Positions 1 to 6,160 of a DNA stretch of 9,452 nucleotides are shown here, one piece after another (within the stretch, counting starts at the first letter, position 1; the number at the start of each line of letters is the position of its first letter). This stretch comes from Actinomycetales bacterium (GTDB taxonomy: Bacteria > Actinomycetota > Actinomycetes > Actinomycetales > Dermabacteraceae): NCBI GenBank assembly GCA_012799425.1, contig JAAZLF010000079.1, positions 1 to 9,452 of the forward strand. Direction: 5' to 3'. A program made the position numbers and the translations under genes. The notes under the pieces were generated by a model, which was given only the letters and a program-made list of their open reading frames with translations, was not told where the DNA came from and made no database searches.

Positions 1-2
1 CG

Positions 3-263
3 ATGCCCATGGTCGAGGAGCTGTGGATCCCGGTCCCGCTGCCCACGGTGCTCGTGGTGCTCGGCATCGCTGCGGGCATCCTGATCGGCATCGCAGGCGG
101 TCTGACGGCGGCGCTGGCCAGCTCCTGGCACCGGCGCAGGGCGCGCCGGGTGCTCATGGCACGGGTGCGCGAGGTGGCCCAGCGAGAGGTGGTCGACGAG
201 GTCGAGTCGGAGCTGGCCAGGGCCACCGGGACTGCGAGGGATCTCGCATTGGCGCACGGCTGA
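3..263 (+). CDS. C-terminal part of a membrane protein, possibly a dynamin/YfjP-like GTPase tail (partial at window edge)
   Basis: The reading frame is open from the first complete codon to TGA at 261-263 and gives 86 residues. The ATG at position 3 has almost no sequence before it, so I cannot tell whether it is the true start; I think the gene begins upstream. The product has a short polar lead, one hydrophobic helix at about residues 15-38 (rich in Val, Leu, Ile, Gly), a basic stretch at about 43-50 (HRRRARR) that would face the cytoplasm, and an amphipathic charged tail with repeated Glu/Arg. A Pro-Leu-Pro-Thr lead, a helix, an Arg-rich stop and a 'VREVAQREVVDEVESEL'-type tail resemble from memory the C-termini of actinobacterial YfjP/dynamin-like GTPases. 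This is inference; no GTPase motif lies in the window. An independent small membrane protein is the alternative. Confidence 0.55.
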   Translation: MPMVEELWIPVPLPTVLVVLGIAAGILIGIAGGLTAALASSWHRRRARRVLMARVREVAQREVVDEVESELARATGTARDLALAHG

Positions 264-281
264 GCATGCAGAAGCGCCGTG

Positions 282-287
282 TAGGAT
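282..287 (+). promoter_or_regulatory. Possible -10 box for the bS22 gene
   Basis: TAGGAT, preceded directly by TG, lies about 160 bases before the bS22 start. It fits the loose actinobacterial TAnnnT pattern of a housekeeping sigma factor. The -35 region about 17 bases upstream is poor (only a central TGA agrees). If used, it gives a leader of about 155 bases. The rest of 266-448 shows no ORF or RNA gene that I recognise. Confidence 0.3.
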
Positions 288-448
288 GGCTGGTCGACCG
301 TGGCGTCGGGCCCGCACGGAGCAACACGGATCGTCTGTAAGCATTCACAGCGTGCATCGCAGCGTTCCGCCGTGCAGTCTCCGCGGGCCGCGCATTACCT
401 GATCCGCTGCACCACCAGCAGGCATCGACCTGCAGAACTGAGGCACCT

Positions 449-547
449 ATGGGTTCTGTCGTCAAGAAGCGACGTAAGCGCATGTCCAAGAAGAAGCACC
501 GCAAGCTGCTTCGCAAGACCCGCCACCAGCGTCGCAACAAGAAGTGA
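449..547 (+). CDS. Small ribosomal subunit protein bS22 (AURKAIP1/COX24-like, 32 aa)
   Basis: This encodes a 32-residue, extremely basic protein with the pattern [20 protein letters not shown] followed by [12 protein letters not shown]. More than half of its residues are Lys, Arg or His. The pattern matches the AURKAIP1/COX24 domain proteins annotated in actinobacteria as 30S protein bS22, which binds rRNA in the small subunit. The start is well supported: GAGG at 440-443 lies five bases before ATG at 449. Because it is so short and overlapped by longer spurious frames, gene finders often miss it. It stands alone, with about 185 bases of non-coding DNA before it and a strong hairpin right after it, so it is probably a monocistronic gene. 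The stop TGA at 545-547 is followed by further in-frame and out-of-frame stops. Identification rests on recognising the family sequence; confidence is high. Confidence 0.9.
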   Translation: MGSVVKKRRKRMSKKKHRKLLRKTRHQRRNKK

Positions 548-563
548 TAGCTGAGTGACATGT

Positions 564-596
564 GACGGCCCCCATCTCGACGAGATGGGGGCCGTC
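564..596 (+). terminator. Hairpin terminator after bS22
   Basis: A perfect 15-bp inverted repeat (564-578 with 582-596) encloses a three-base loop, GAC. It starts 16 bases after the bS22 stop codon. There is no T tract after it, as is common for terminators in GC-rich actinobacteria. The stem is symmetric, so it could also stop transcription arriving from the opposite strand. Confidence 0.8.
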
Positions 597-624
597 GCAC
601 GTCCAGGCGCTGTGCGCGCCGCCC

Positions 625-666
625 GCGGGGTTGTGCACCCCGTCTGCGGGGTTCTGCACCCCGGCC
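625..666. repeat. Two tandem 21-bp hairpin units in the bS22/glutaredoxin convergent gap
   Basis: Two adjacent 21-base units (625-645 and 646-666) agree at 18 of 21 positions, and a third partial copy starts at 667 (GCGGGG). Each unit is itself a small inverted repeat: CGGGGT, a five-base loop, then ACCCCG (626-631/637-642 and 647-652/658-663). They lie just past the 3' end of the glutaredoxin-like gene on the minus strand and may act as its terminator. Confidence 0.7.
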
Positions 667-673
667 GCGGGGC

Positions 674-979
674 TCAGGCGCGGCCGGTCAGACGGCGCCA
701 CCAGGGACGCTTGCGCAGGGCGGCACGGAGCTGCTCGGCGTCGACCCGATACTTCGCATGGACCTTGCCGTCCACGATGATGACCGGCACGTCGTAGTCC
801 CAGTCGGCCTGCAGCTGCGCGTCCTCGTCGATGTCCCGCACCTCCACGGTCGAGCCGACTCGGTCCGCCTCGGCCCGCACCACCGGCAGCGCGTCCTCGC
901 ACAGGTGACAGCCCTCACGGGTGAGGTACAGGACCCGAGCCTGCGGGTCGGTGGGAGAAGGGATGCGCGGGGTGGTCAT
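674..979 (-). CDS. Glutaredoxin family protein (thioredoxin fold, CHLC)
   Basis: This is a 101-residue cytosolic protein. Residues 16-23 form the first strand (VLYLTREG) leading to the redox motif C24-H-L-C27 at the start of helix 1. A cis-proline motif, D63-V-P65-V, and the strand IIVDG follow, as in the thioredoxin fold. The C-terminus is short and basic (about residues 88-101, RKRPWWRRLTGRA). Length and layout match the small glutaredoxin-like (DUF836) proteins often found in this actinobacterial neighbourhood. It probably reduces disulfides or mixed disulfides on unknown partners. There is no signal peptide. No good Shine-Dalgarno sequence precedes the ATG at 979, but a TAAGGT box ends seven bases before it, so the mRNA may be leaderless. 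It is read separately from the YceI gene upstream, with a hairpin between them. The family call is firm; the substrate is unknown. Confidence 0.88.
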   Translation of the reverse strand: MTTPRIPSPTDPQARVLYLTREGCHLCEDALPVVRAEADRVGSTVEVRDIDEDAQLQADWDYDVPVIIVDGKVHAKYRVDAEQLRAALRKRPWWRRLTGRA

Positions 980-986
980 GGAGCGA

Positions 987-992
987 ACCTTA
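987..992 (-). promoter_or_regulatory. TAAGGT -10 box of the glutaredoxin-like gene, possibly leaderless
   Basis: On the minus strand TAAGGT is followed by seven bases and then the ATG at 979. A TAnnnT box this close to the start codon is the signature of leaderless transcription common in actinobacteria. No clear -35 element is visible. Confidence 0.4.
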
Positions 993-1024
993 TCGAGGTC
1001 GGGCCAGCAGGAGCAGGGACGCCG

Positions 1025-1055
1025 ACGGGCCGCCCGCGCAGTGCGGACGGCCCGT
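1025..1055 (-). terminator. Hairpin terminator downstream of the YceI gene
   Basis: ACGGGCCG at 1025-1032 pairs with CGGCCCGT at 1048-1055. After one mismatched pair the stem continues with CCGC (1034-1037) against GCGG (1043-1046), leaving a five-base loop. It lies about 40 bases past the YceI stop codon on the minus strand, before the glutaredoxin-like gene, and has no T tract. Confidence 0.65.
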
Positions 1056-1095
1056 GCATCTCACGCGGCGCAGGGCGCCGGGGGGAGAGGGAGGA

Positions 1096-1626
1096 TCAGG
1101 CGGCGGTGGGAGCGGTGAACTCGGCCTCGATGAGGATCTTGACGTTGTCGCCGACCATCACGCCACCGGCCTCGAGGGCCGCGTTCCAGGTGAGGCCGAA
1201 CTCCTTGCGAGAGATCGTGGTCTCACCGGTGAAGCCCGAGCGGTAGACGCCGAAGGGGTCGGTGGCGGCGCCCTCGTAGGTGAAGTCCAGCTCGACCGAC
1301 TTGGTGATGTCGCGGATGGTGAGGTCCCCGATGAGCTTGTCGCCCTCGACCTTGGTGGAGGTGAAGGTGATCTCCGGGAACTTCTCAGCATCGAAGAAGT
1401 CGCCGCTGCGCAGGTGGTTGTCGCGGTCCGGCTGGGCGGTGTTGATCGAGGCGGTCTTCAGCGAGGTGTTGAAGGCGAGGTTCTCGCCGCCCTCACCGAC
1501 CTCGAGGGAGCCTTCGATGTCGGTGAACTGGCCGCGGGCCTTGGAGATGCCGGCGTGGCGCACGGTGAAGGCGGCGGAGGTGTGGGCGGGGTCGAGGGTC
1601 CAGGTGCCGGGGGTCAGGTCCGTCAT
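1096..1626 (-). CDS. YceI family protein
   Basis: This encodes 176 residues of a YceI-like (lipocalin-like beta-barrel) protein. The diagnostic opening is GTWTLDPAHTSAAFTVRHAG (residues 7-26), followed by a central segment at residues 67-84 with the pattern DRDNHLRSGDFFDAEKFP, then a run of alternating beta strands ending in IEAEFTA. YceI proteins bind isoprenoid or fatty-acyl ligands in the barrel; the physiological ligand is rarely known. No signal peptide or membrane segment is present, so this member should be cytoplasmic, unlike the periplasmic E. coli protein. I chose the ATG at 1626 because AAGGAG lies seven bases upstream and homology begins there; the longer frame runs through the promoter region. 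It is divergent from a MarR regulator with overlapping promoters, so it is a likely target of that regulator. Confidence 0.93.
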   Translation of the reverse strand: MTDLTPGTWTLDPAHTSAAFTVRHAGISKARGQFTDIEGSLEVGEGGENLAFNTSLKTASINTAQPDRDNHLRSGDFFDAEKFPEITFTSTKVEGDKLIGDLTIRDITKSVELDFTYEGAATDPFGVYRSGFTGETTISRKEFGLTWNAALEAGGVMVGDNVKILIEAEFTAPTAA

Positions 1627-1687
1627 GATGCGTCTCCTTGGAGTTGAATGGGGTGAGGTGTCCGGAAGTCGGCCACCGCGCTCTTGC

Positions 1688-1716
1688 TTGAAATATAAAC
1701 TAAAGTCAGGGATGAT
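1688..1716 (+). promoter_or_regulatory. Promoter of the marR-type gene, overlapping the YceI promoter
   Basis: TTGAAA (1688-1693) and GATGAT (1711-1716) are spaced by 17 bases, which places the transcription start near 1723, about 25 bases before the GTG at 1749. The elements interleave with the opposite-strand promoter. The 19-base stretch 1687-1705 is a weak, imperfect palindrome (about five of nine positions) and is the best place for a MarR operator; that part is a guess. Confidence 0.45.
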
Positions 1717-1721
1717 GGCAA
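1692..1721 (-). promoter_or_regulatory. Promoter of the YceI gene
   Basis: On the minus strand TTGCCA (1721-1716) and TATATT (1697-1692) are separated by 18 bases. Each agrees with the sigma-70 type consensus at five of six positions, which is unusually good for this GC-rich DNA. Transcription would begin near 1685, giving a leader of about 60 bases to the ATG at 1626. Confidence 0.6.
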
Positions 1722-1748
1722 GTGTCGGAACTCCGGAAAGAGGACAAC

Positions 1749-2303
1749 GTGACGCATGACACGACAGGAACAGTATCGAACGATCAGGCTTCGACGCCTG
1801 AGGAGTTCTGGCTGACATCGACGGAACAGCTCGCCTGGCGCACCTACCTGTACGCCACCACGCTGCTGAGCGACAGGTTCAGCGAGGCGCTCCAGGCCGA
1901 TCCCGAGGTCGACCTGACCCTCGGCGAGTACGAGATCCTGGTGCGGCTGTCCGAGGCGGAGAACAAATTCCTGCGCATGTCCGAGCTGGCCGACCAGGTC
2001 GTCCACTCCCGCTCGCGCCTGACCCACACCATCACCCGCATGGAGAAGCGCGGGCTGGTCGAGCGGGTGCGCTGCACTGGCGACGGTCGCGGCCGCCAGG
2101 CCCAGCTGACCGACGCGGGCGCGGCCATGCTCGAGCGTGCCGCCCCCACGCACGTGCGCTCGGTGCGCGAGCAGCTGCTGGACGTCATCGGCCACGACGA
2201 CCTCCTCGAGCTCGGCCGCATCCTGTCCAAGACGCTCGATGACGACGCCCCCGTCGCCGTCGGATGTCCGGCACCTCACCAGAGCGCCCCCGCACCCCGC
2301 TGA
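1749..2303 (+). CDS. MarR family transcriptional regulator
   Basis: The product has 184 residues. After a polar N-terminal tail (1-19), helices at about 20-50 form the dimerisation region. A winged helix-turn-helix covers about 55-125: L58-GEYEILVRLSEAE, then the helix LADQVVHSRSRLTHTITRME (recognition helix about 87-99), then EKRGLVERV and the wing with D112-GRGRQAQLT. These are standard MarR hallmarks. Such proteins are homodimeric repressors, often released by phenolic ligands or oxidation; one cysteine (C109) sits just before the wing. I chose GTG 1749 because GAGG lies five bases upstream; an in-frame GTG at 1722 would start at about the predicted transcription start. Divergence from the YceI gene with overlapping promoters suggests it represses both. 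The last 15 residues (Pro/Ala/His-rich) look disordered. Ligand unknown. Confidence 0.92.
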   Translation: MTHDTTGTVSNDQASTPEEFWLTSTEQLAWRTYLYATTLLSDRFSEALQADPEVDLTLGEYEILVRLSEAENKFLRMSELADQVVHSRSRLTHTITRMEKRGLVERVRCTGDGRGRQAQLTDAGAAMLERAAPTHVRSVREQLLDVIGHDDLLELGRILSKTLDDDAPVAVGCPAPHQSAPAPR

Positions 2304-2317
2304 TCCGGAGGTTCGAT

Positions 2318-2326
2318 TGGTACCGT
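2318..2326 (+). promoter_or_regulatory. Extended -10 promoter for the cytochrome c maturation operon
   Basis: TGG followed by TACCGT forms an extended -10 element (TGn-TAnnnT) 15 bases after the marR-type stop codon. No matching -35 is visible. Transcription would start near 2333, about 48 bases before the first gene of the operon, whose ATG has AAGAGGA ending ten bases upstream. Confidence 0.4.
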
Positions 2327-2380
2327 GAGGCCGCTCGGGTGTGATCCCGCAGCGCGACAGCGAAAGAGGACACCACAGCC

Positions 2381-3028
2381 ATGACCACCACCACGGTCCA
2401 CCTCGTCCGCCACGGCGAGGTGCACAACCCCGAGCGGGTCCTGTACGGACGCCGCCCCGGGTACCGGCTGAGCGACCGAGGTGAGCAGATGGCCGCACTG
2501 GTCGGCGAACACCTCGCCGAGGCGGATATCGCCGTGGTCCGCTCCTCCCCGCTGCTGCGCGCACAGCAGACCGCCGCCCCGATCGCCGCCCCGCACGGGC
2601 TGGACGTCACCACCGACCAGCGCATCATCGAATCGGGCAACCATTTCGAGGGCCATCGGATGGGCCACGGCGAGGCGAAGCTGAGCGATCCGCGCAACTG
2701 GCGCTGGTTCATGAACCCCTTCCGTCCCTCCTGGGGCGAGCCCTACCACGAGCAGGTCGCACGCGTCACCTCCGTCGTGCACGAGGTGCGCGCCGAGGCC
2801 GAGGGCCGCGAGGCGGTGCTGGTGCTCCACCAGCTGCCGATCTGGGTGACCCGCCGCAGCGCCGAGGGCAAGCCCCTGTTCCACGACCCCCGCCACCGCG
2901 AGTGCGGACTGTGCTCGGTCACCAGCCTCCGTTTCGTGGGCCCGCACCTCGCCGACGTCAGCTACGCCGAGCCCGCCGCCGCGCTGTACGCCGGGGCGGT
3001 CGACGCCACCGGAGGCAAGCTCACGTGA
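2381..3028 (+). CDS. Histidine phosphatase family protein (phosphoglycerate mutase-like), first gene of the ccs operon
   Basis: The product has 215 residues and the histidine phosphatase fold. The catalytic motif is L8-V-R10-H11-G12-E13, with H11 the likely phosphohistidine. R54-SSPLLR60-AQQT holds the second conserved arginine, E84 in IIESGNHFEG is the likely acid, and the second catalytic histidine is H150 in VLVLHQLP. Related proteins I recall usually have Ser, not Leu, before this histidine. Members annotated as phosphoglycerate mutases stand at the head of the actinobacterial System II operon (for example Rv0525 before Rv0526-Rv0529), which is exactly the arrangement here. The substrate is unknown and there is no signal peptide, so it acts in the cytosol. 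Its stop overlaps the next start (GTGA), showing translational coupling. Family certain; link to cytochrome maturation inferred from gene order. Confidence 0.9.
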   Translation: MTTTTVHLVRHGEVHNPERVLYGRRPGYRLSDRGEQMAALVGEHLAEADIAVVRSSPLLRAQQTAAPIAAPHGLDVTTDQRIIESGNHFEGHRMGHGEAKLSDPRNWRWFMNPFRPSWGEPYHEQVARVTSVVHEVRAEAEGREAVLVLHQLPIWVTRRSAEGKPLFHDPRHRECGLCSVTSLRFVGPHLADVSYAEPAAALYAGAVDATGGKLT

Positions 3029-3639
3029 GCGCCCGGACCACACGGCCGGGCATGCCGGCGCTGACTCGACGGTCCCTGCTGGGCGCCGCCGGAGGAACCA
3101 CCGCAGCGCTGCTGCTGGCCGCCTGCGGGACCGACACCGGAGACCGCTACGCCTCCGGGGACTCCGGCTACGTCTCCGGCAGCGGTGTGTCCACCGAGAT
3201 CCCGGCCGCTGACCGCGCCGAGCCGCTCGAGTTCTCCGGCACCTCCTATGACGATGAGGACCTCTCCGCCGCCGATCTGCGCGGAGAGGTGCTGGTGCTG
3301 AACGTCTGGTACGCCTCCTGCCCGCCCTGCCGCAAGGAGGCCCCCGACCTCCAGGCGATTCACGAGGAGTACCTCGAGCAGGGCGTCGCCTTCCTCGGCG
3401 TCAACGTGCGGGACGCCGCAGGGCCGGCGCAGGCCTTCGAGCAGAGCTACGGGATCACCTACCCCTCGCTGCCCGATCCGGACGCCGAGATCATGTACGC
3501 GCTGCGCGGCCAGGTCGCACCCAACGCCGTCCCCTCCACCCTGGTGGTCGACCGCGAGGGCCGGGTCGCCGCGCGCATCTCCGGCGCCGCGGACCCCTCG
3601 GTGCTGCGCGCGATGATCGACGCGGTGGTCGCCGAATGA
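3025..3639 (+). CDS. resA: ResA/TlpA-like thioredoxin-fold lipoprotein
   Basis: The product has 204 residues from GTG 3025. That start overlaps the previous stop and has GGAGG nine bases upstream; an ATG at 3052 lacks a ribosome site. Residues 13-34 are a signal: T14-R15-R16-SLLG, a hydrophobic stretch, then the lipobox L-A-A-C34. This predicts a lipid-anchored extracytoplasmic protein, and the twin arginine suggests Tat export. A Gly/Ser/Asp-rich linker (35-65) leads to the thioredoxin domain, with the redox motif C99-P-P-C102 after NVWYAS and the cis-proline P170 in AVPST. ResA of Bacillus has CEPC. By family knowledge it reduces the disulfide of the apocytochrome c CxxCH site before haem attachment, taking electrons from CcdA, which is encoded next with an ATGA overlap. 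Confidence in the role is good from context. Confidence 0.9.
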   Translation: MSARTTRPGMPALTRRSLLGAAGGTTAALLLAACGTDTGDRYASGDSGYVSGSGVSTEIPAADRAEPLEFSGTSYDDEDLSAADLRGEVLVLNVWYASCPPCRKEAPDLQAIHEEYLEQGVAFLGVNVRDAAGPAQAFEQSYGITYPSLPDPDAEIMYALRGQVAPNAVPSTLVVDREGRVAARISGAADPSVLRAMIDAVVAE

Positions 3640-4439
3640 TCCTCGCCGAAGCCGGATCCGCGTTCCAGGCCACCGCGATGTCCGGCTCGCTGCTGCTGGC
3701 AGTGGCCGTCGCCGCCGCCGCCGGACTGGTCGCCTTCCTCTCGCCCTGCGTGCTGCCCGTCGTCCCCGGCTACCTCGGGTACGTCTCCGGGCTCGCGGGC
3801 CAGAGCGCCGTCGGCCCCGGCGGAGCCGCTGGCAAGCGCGCTCGGCCCGCCACCGGGCGGATGCTCGCCGGCAGTGCGCTGTTCGTCAGCGGCTTCGCGG
3901 TGGTTTTCATGATCCTGGGCGGCTTCGCCGGAGCGCTGGGATACCTGCTCCAGGAGCACGCGGTGTGGATCAACCGCATCGCGGGCGCGATCGTGATCCT
4001 GATGGGCCTGCTGTTCATGGGCGTCTTCCCGAGCCTGACGGCCACCCGCCCCGCCTCCTCGAAGCGGCCCGACGCCGGCCTGATCGGTGCGCCGCTGATG
4101 GGGGTGATCTTCGGGCTCAGCTGGACCCCCTGCATCGGCCCCACCTACGCCGCCATCATCGCCCTGTCCCTCGACGGAGGAGGCGACGGCGCGGCGATCC
4201 GAGGGGCTGTGCTGGCCCTGGCCTACTCGCTCGGCCTGGGCATCCCCTTCGTGGTCTTCGCGCTGCTGTTCGACCGGGCACTGGGCCTGAGCAAGAAGCT
4301 CGCGGCGCACCGCCGCACCATCGGGCTGCTGTCCGGGGCGCTGCTGATCGCGATCGGCGTGCTGCTGATGACCGGGGTGTGGGCGACATGGATGGGCGAG
4401 CTGCAGGGCCTGATCGGGAACTTCGAGCCGGTGGTGTGA
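3636..4439 (+). CDS. ccdA: Cytochrome c biogenesis protein CcdA (thiol-disulfide transmembrane reductase)
   Basis: The product is a 267-residue integral membrane protein of the CcdA/DsbD-beta family. After a short N-terminus, helix 1 contains S36-P-C38-VLPVVPGYLGY, and the pseudo-symmetric second motif is L-S-W-T-P-C166-IGP. These two cysteines form the redox pair that passes electrons from cytosolic thioredoxin to the outside. About six hydrophobic helices can be seen (about 17-35, 84-105, 115-132, 152-172, 185-205, 225-250), in line with the family. The loop between the first two helices is Gly/Ala/Lys rich. The start ATG overlaps the resA stop (ATGA), and the stop overlaps the ResB start (TGATG). 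Its partner is very probably the ResA-like lipoprotein encoded just upstream. Confidence 0.95.
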   Translation: MILAEAGSAFQATAMSGSLLLAVAVAAAAGLVAFLSPCVLPVVPGYLGYVSGLAGQSAVGPGGAAGKRARPATGRMLAGSALFVSGFAVVFMILGGFAGALGYLLQEHAVWINRIAGAIVILMGLLFMGVFPSLTATRPASSKRPDAGLIGAPLMGVIFGLSWTPCIGPTYAAIIALSLDGGGDGAAIRGAVLALAYSLGLGIPFVVFALLFDRALGLSKKLAAHRRTIGLLSGALLIAIGVLLMTGVWATWMGELQGLIGNFEPVV

Positions 4440-6160
4440 TGAACGACGAGAACACGACCCCGAGCGGCGAGGACACGGGCCCCGCCCCCGGGTCCAGCGG
4501 CTCCTGGAGCAGCAAGCCCGAGGTCGACGGCACCGCGCCGGTCACGCACCCCGGTCTGGGCGTGAGGGGCACCCTGCTGTTCCTGTGGCGCCAGCTGACC
4601 AGCATGCAGACCGCGCTGATCCTGCTGATGCTGCTGGCGATCGCCGCCGTGCCCGGCTCGCTGTACCCGCAGCGCAGCGTGAACCCGGCCCTGACCGACC
4701 AGTTCCTCGAGGAGAACGGCCGGTGGGGAGAGATCCTCGACGCGCTGGGCTTCTTCAACGTCTTCTCCTCGCCCTGGTTCTCGGCGATCTACCTGCTGCT
4801 GTTCATCTCGCTGATCGGCTGCATCGTGCCGCGCGTGGGCGTGCACCTGCGCCAGCTGCGCGCCAGACCGCCGCGCACCCCCTCCCGGCTGACCCGCTTC
4901 GCCGGCCACACCCGCATCGAGCTGCCCGGCGCCGATCCGAACGCACTCATCGAGCAGGCGCACCGTGCGCTGCGCCGCTCCCGCTACCGCACCGAGGTGC
5001 GTGAGGAGAAGGCCTCGCGCTCCGTCAGCGCCGAGCGGGGGCTGCTGCGCGAGACCGGGAACCTCGCCTTCCACATCGCCCTGGTCGGCGTGCTCGTGTG
5101 CATCGCGGGAGGCCAGCTGACCAGCTACCGCGGCCAGATCACCGTGGTCGAGGGGTCCGGATTCTCGAACTCGCTGACCCAGTACGACTCCTTCGAGTCC
5201 GGCACCTGGTTCGACGAGACCCGGATGCCGCCCTTCCGCTTCACGCTCGAGGACTTCCGCGCCACGTACGTCCAGCCCGGTGAGAGCGGCAACGTGGGCG
5301 AGCCCCGCTCGTTCGAGGCCGATGTGCTGGTGACCACCCCCGGCCAGGAACAGCAGTCCCAGACCCTCCAGGTCAACAAGCCCCTCCACGTCGACGGGGC
5401 CTCGATGTATCTGCTGGGCAACGGCTACGCCCCCGAGGTCACCGTCACCGATCCCGAGGGGACCGTGGTCGCCGAAGGGCCGATCATCACCGTCCCGCTG
5501 GGTGACATGGGCTACTCCTCGCAGCTGGTGATCAAGGCCCCGGACGCGCGCCCCGAGCAGACCGCGGTGGTCGGCTTCTTCCTGCCCACCGGCACCATCG
5601 ACGACCAGGGCCCGCGCTCGCTCTACCCCGATGCGCTGGACCCGCAGCTCGCGCTGACCGTCCACCAGGGCGACCTGGGGCTGGACGACGGCATTCCACA
5701 GAACGCCTACGAGGTGGACGTCAGCACCCTCACCCCTGTCGTGGGGGAGGACGGCGACCCGGTGCTGATCCGCCTCTATCCCGGGCAGGAGTATTCTCTG
5801 CCCGACGGCACCAGCGTCAGCTTCGACGGACTGCGCCGCTATGCGGCCTTCGACGTGGCCCATGACCCGTTCGAACGCTGGGTGCTGGTCAGCTCGCTGG
5901 TCGCCGTCGGCGGACTGATCCTCTCCCTGTTCGTCCCGCGCCGACGGGTGTGGGTGCGGGTGCGCGCCGCCGAGGGCGGTGCGGTGCTCGAGGTCGCCGG
6001 GCTGGCGCGCAGCGACGACCCGATGCTCGAGGACGACGTGAAGGCTCTGGCCACGAAGCTCTCGACCACGCAGGATGGTCCCCCGGACACGGAGCCCGGT
6101 CAGGACCGTGGAGGGCCCTCACGGGGGCCGGAAGACACCTCTGAAGGAAGTGCACAGTGA
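4439..6160 (+). CDS. resB: Cytochrome c biogenesis protein ResB (Ccs1)
   Basis: The product has 573 residues. With CcsB it forms the System II cytochrome c synthetase, which moves haem outward and attaches it to apocytochrome c. A disordered, charged N-terminal tail (about 1-45) precedes helices at about 59-76 and 115-131. Helix 3 (209-227) carries H212 in LAFHIALVG. A large extracytoplasmic domain (about 228-480) follows, then the last helix (482-501) preceded by H475-D-P-F. H212 and H475 are candidates for the conserved haem-contacting histidines. The C-terminal tail of about 70 residues after VPRRRVWVRV is acidic and Gly/Pro-rich. I chose ATG 4439 because it overlaps the CcdA stop; the frame is open further upstream, but that part is the out-of-frame shadow of ccdA. 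The stop overlaps the next GTG (GTGA). Confidence 0.94.
   Translation: MNDENTTPSGEDTGPAPGSSGSWSSKPEVDGTAPVTHPGLGVRGTLLFLWRQLTSMQTALILLMLLAIAAVPGSLYPQRSVNPALTDQFLEENGRWGEILDALGFFNVFSSPWFSAIYLLLFISLIGCIVPRVGVHLRQLRARPPRTPSRLTRFAGHTRIELPGADPNALIEQAHRALRRSRYRTEVREEKASRSVSAERGLLRETGNLAFHIALVGVLVCIAGGQLTSYRGQITVVEGSGFSNSLTQYDSFESGTWFDETRMPPFRFTLEDFRATYVQPGESGNVGEPRSFEADVLVTTPGQEQQSQTLQVNKPLHVDGASMYLLGNGYAPEVTVTDPEGTVVAEGPIITVPLGDMGYSSQLVIKAPDARPEQTAVVGFFLPTGTIDDQGPRSLYPDALDPQLALTVHQGDLGLDDGIPQNAYEVDVSTLTPVVGEDGDPVLIRLYPGQEYSLPDGTSVSFDGLRRYAAFDVAHDPFERWVLVSSLVAVGGLILSLFVPRRRVWVRVRAAEGGAVLEVAGLARSDDPMLEDDVKALATKLSTTQDGPPDTEPGQDRGGPSRGPEDTSEGSAQ

Noticed and set aside
1722..1748. Alternative GTG start for the MarR protein at 1722
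   Set aside because: It coincides with the predicted transcription start and has no ribosome site; GTG 1749 has GAGG at good spacing.
1627..1818. N-terminal extension of the YceI protein
   Set aside because: It would cover both divergent promoters and the MarR ribosome site. YceI homology and AAGGAG place the start at 1626.
3965..4438. Upstream extension of the ResB reading frame
   Set aside because: The extra 158 residues are an Arg/Pro-rich shadow of ccdA in another frame; ResB homology and the TGATG overlap place the start at 4439.
4223..5863. 546-residue open frame on the minus strand opposite ccdA/resB
   Set aside because: It has Gln/His/Gly/Ala-rich low-complexity composition with no domains and lies antisense to certain genes. 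Long antisense frames are common in DNA this GC-rich.
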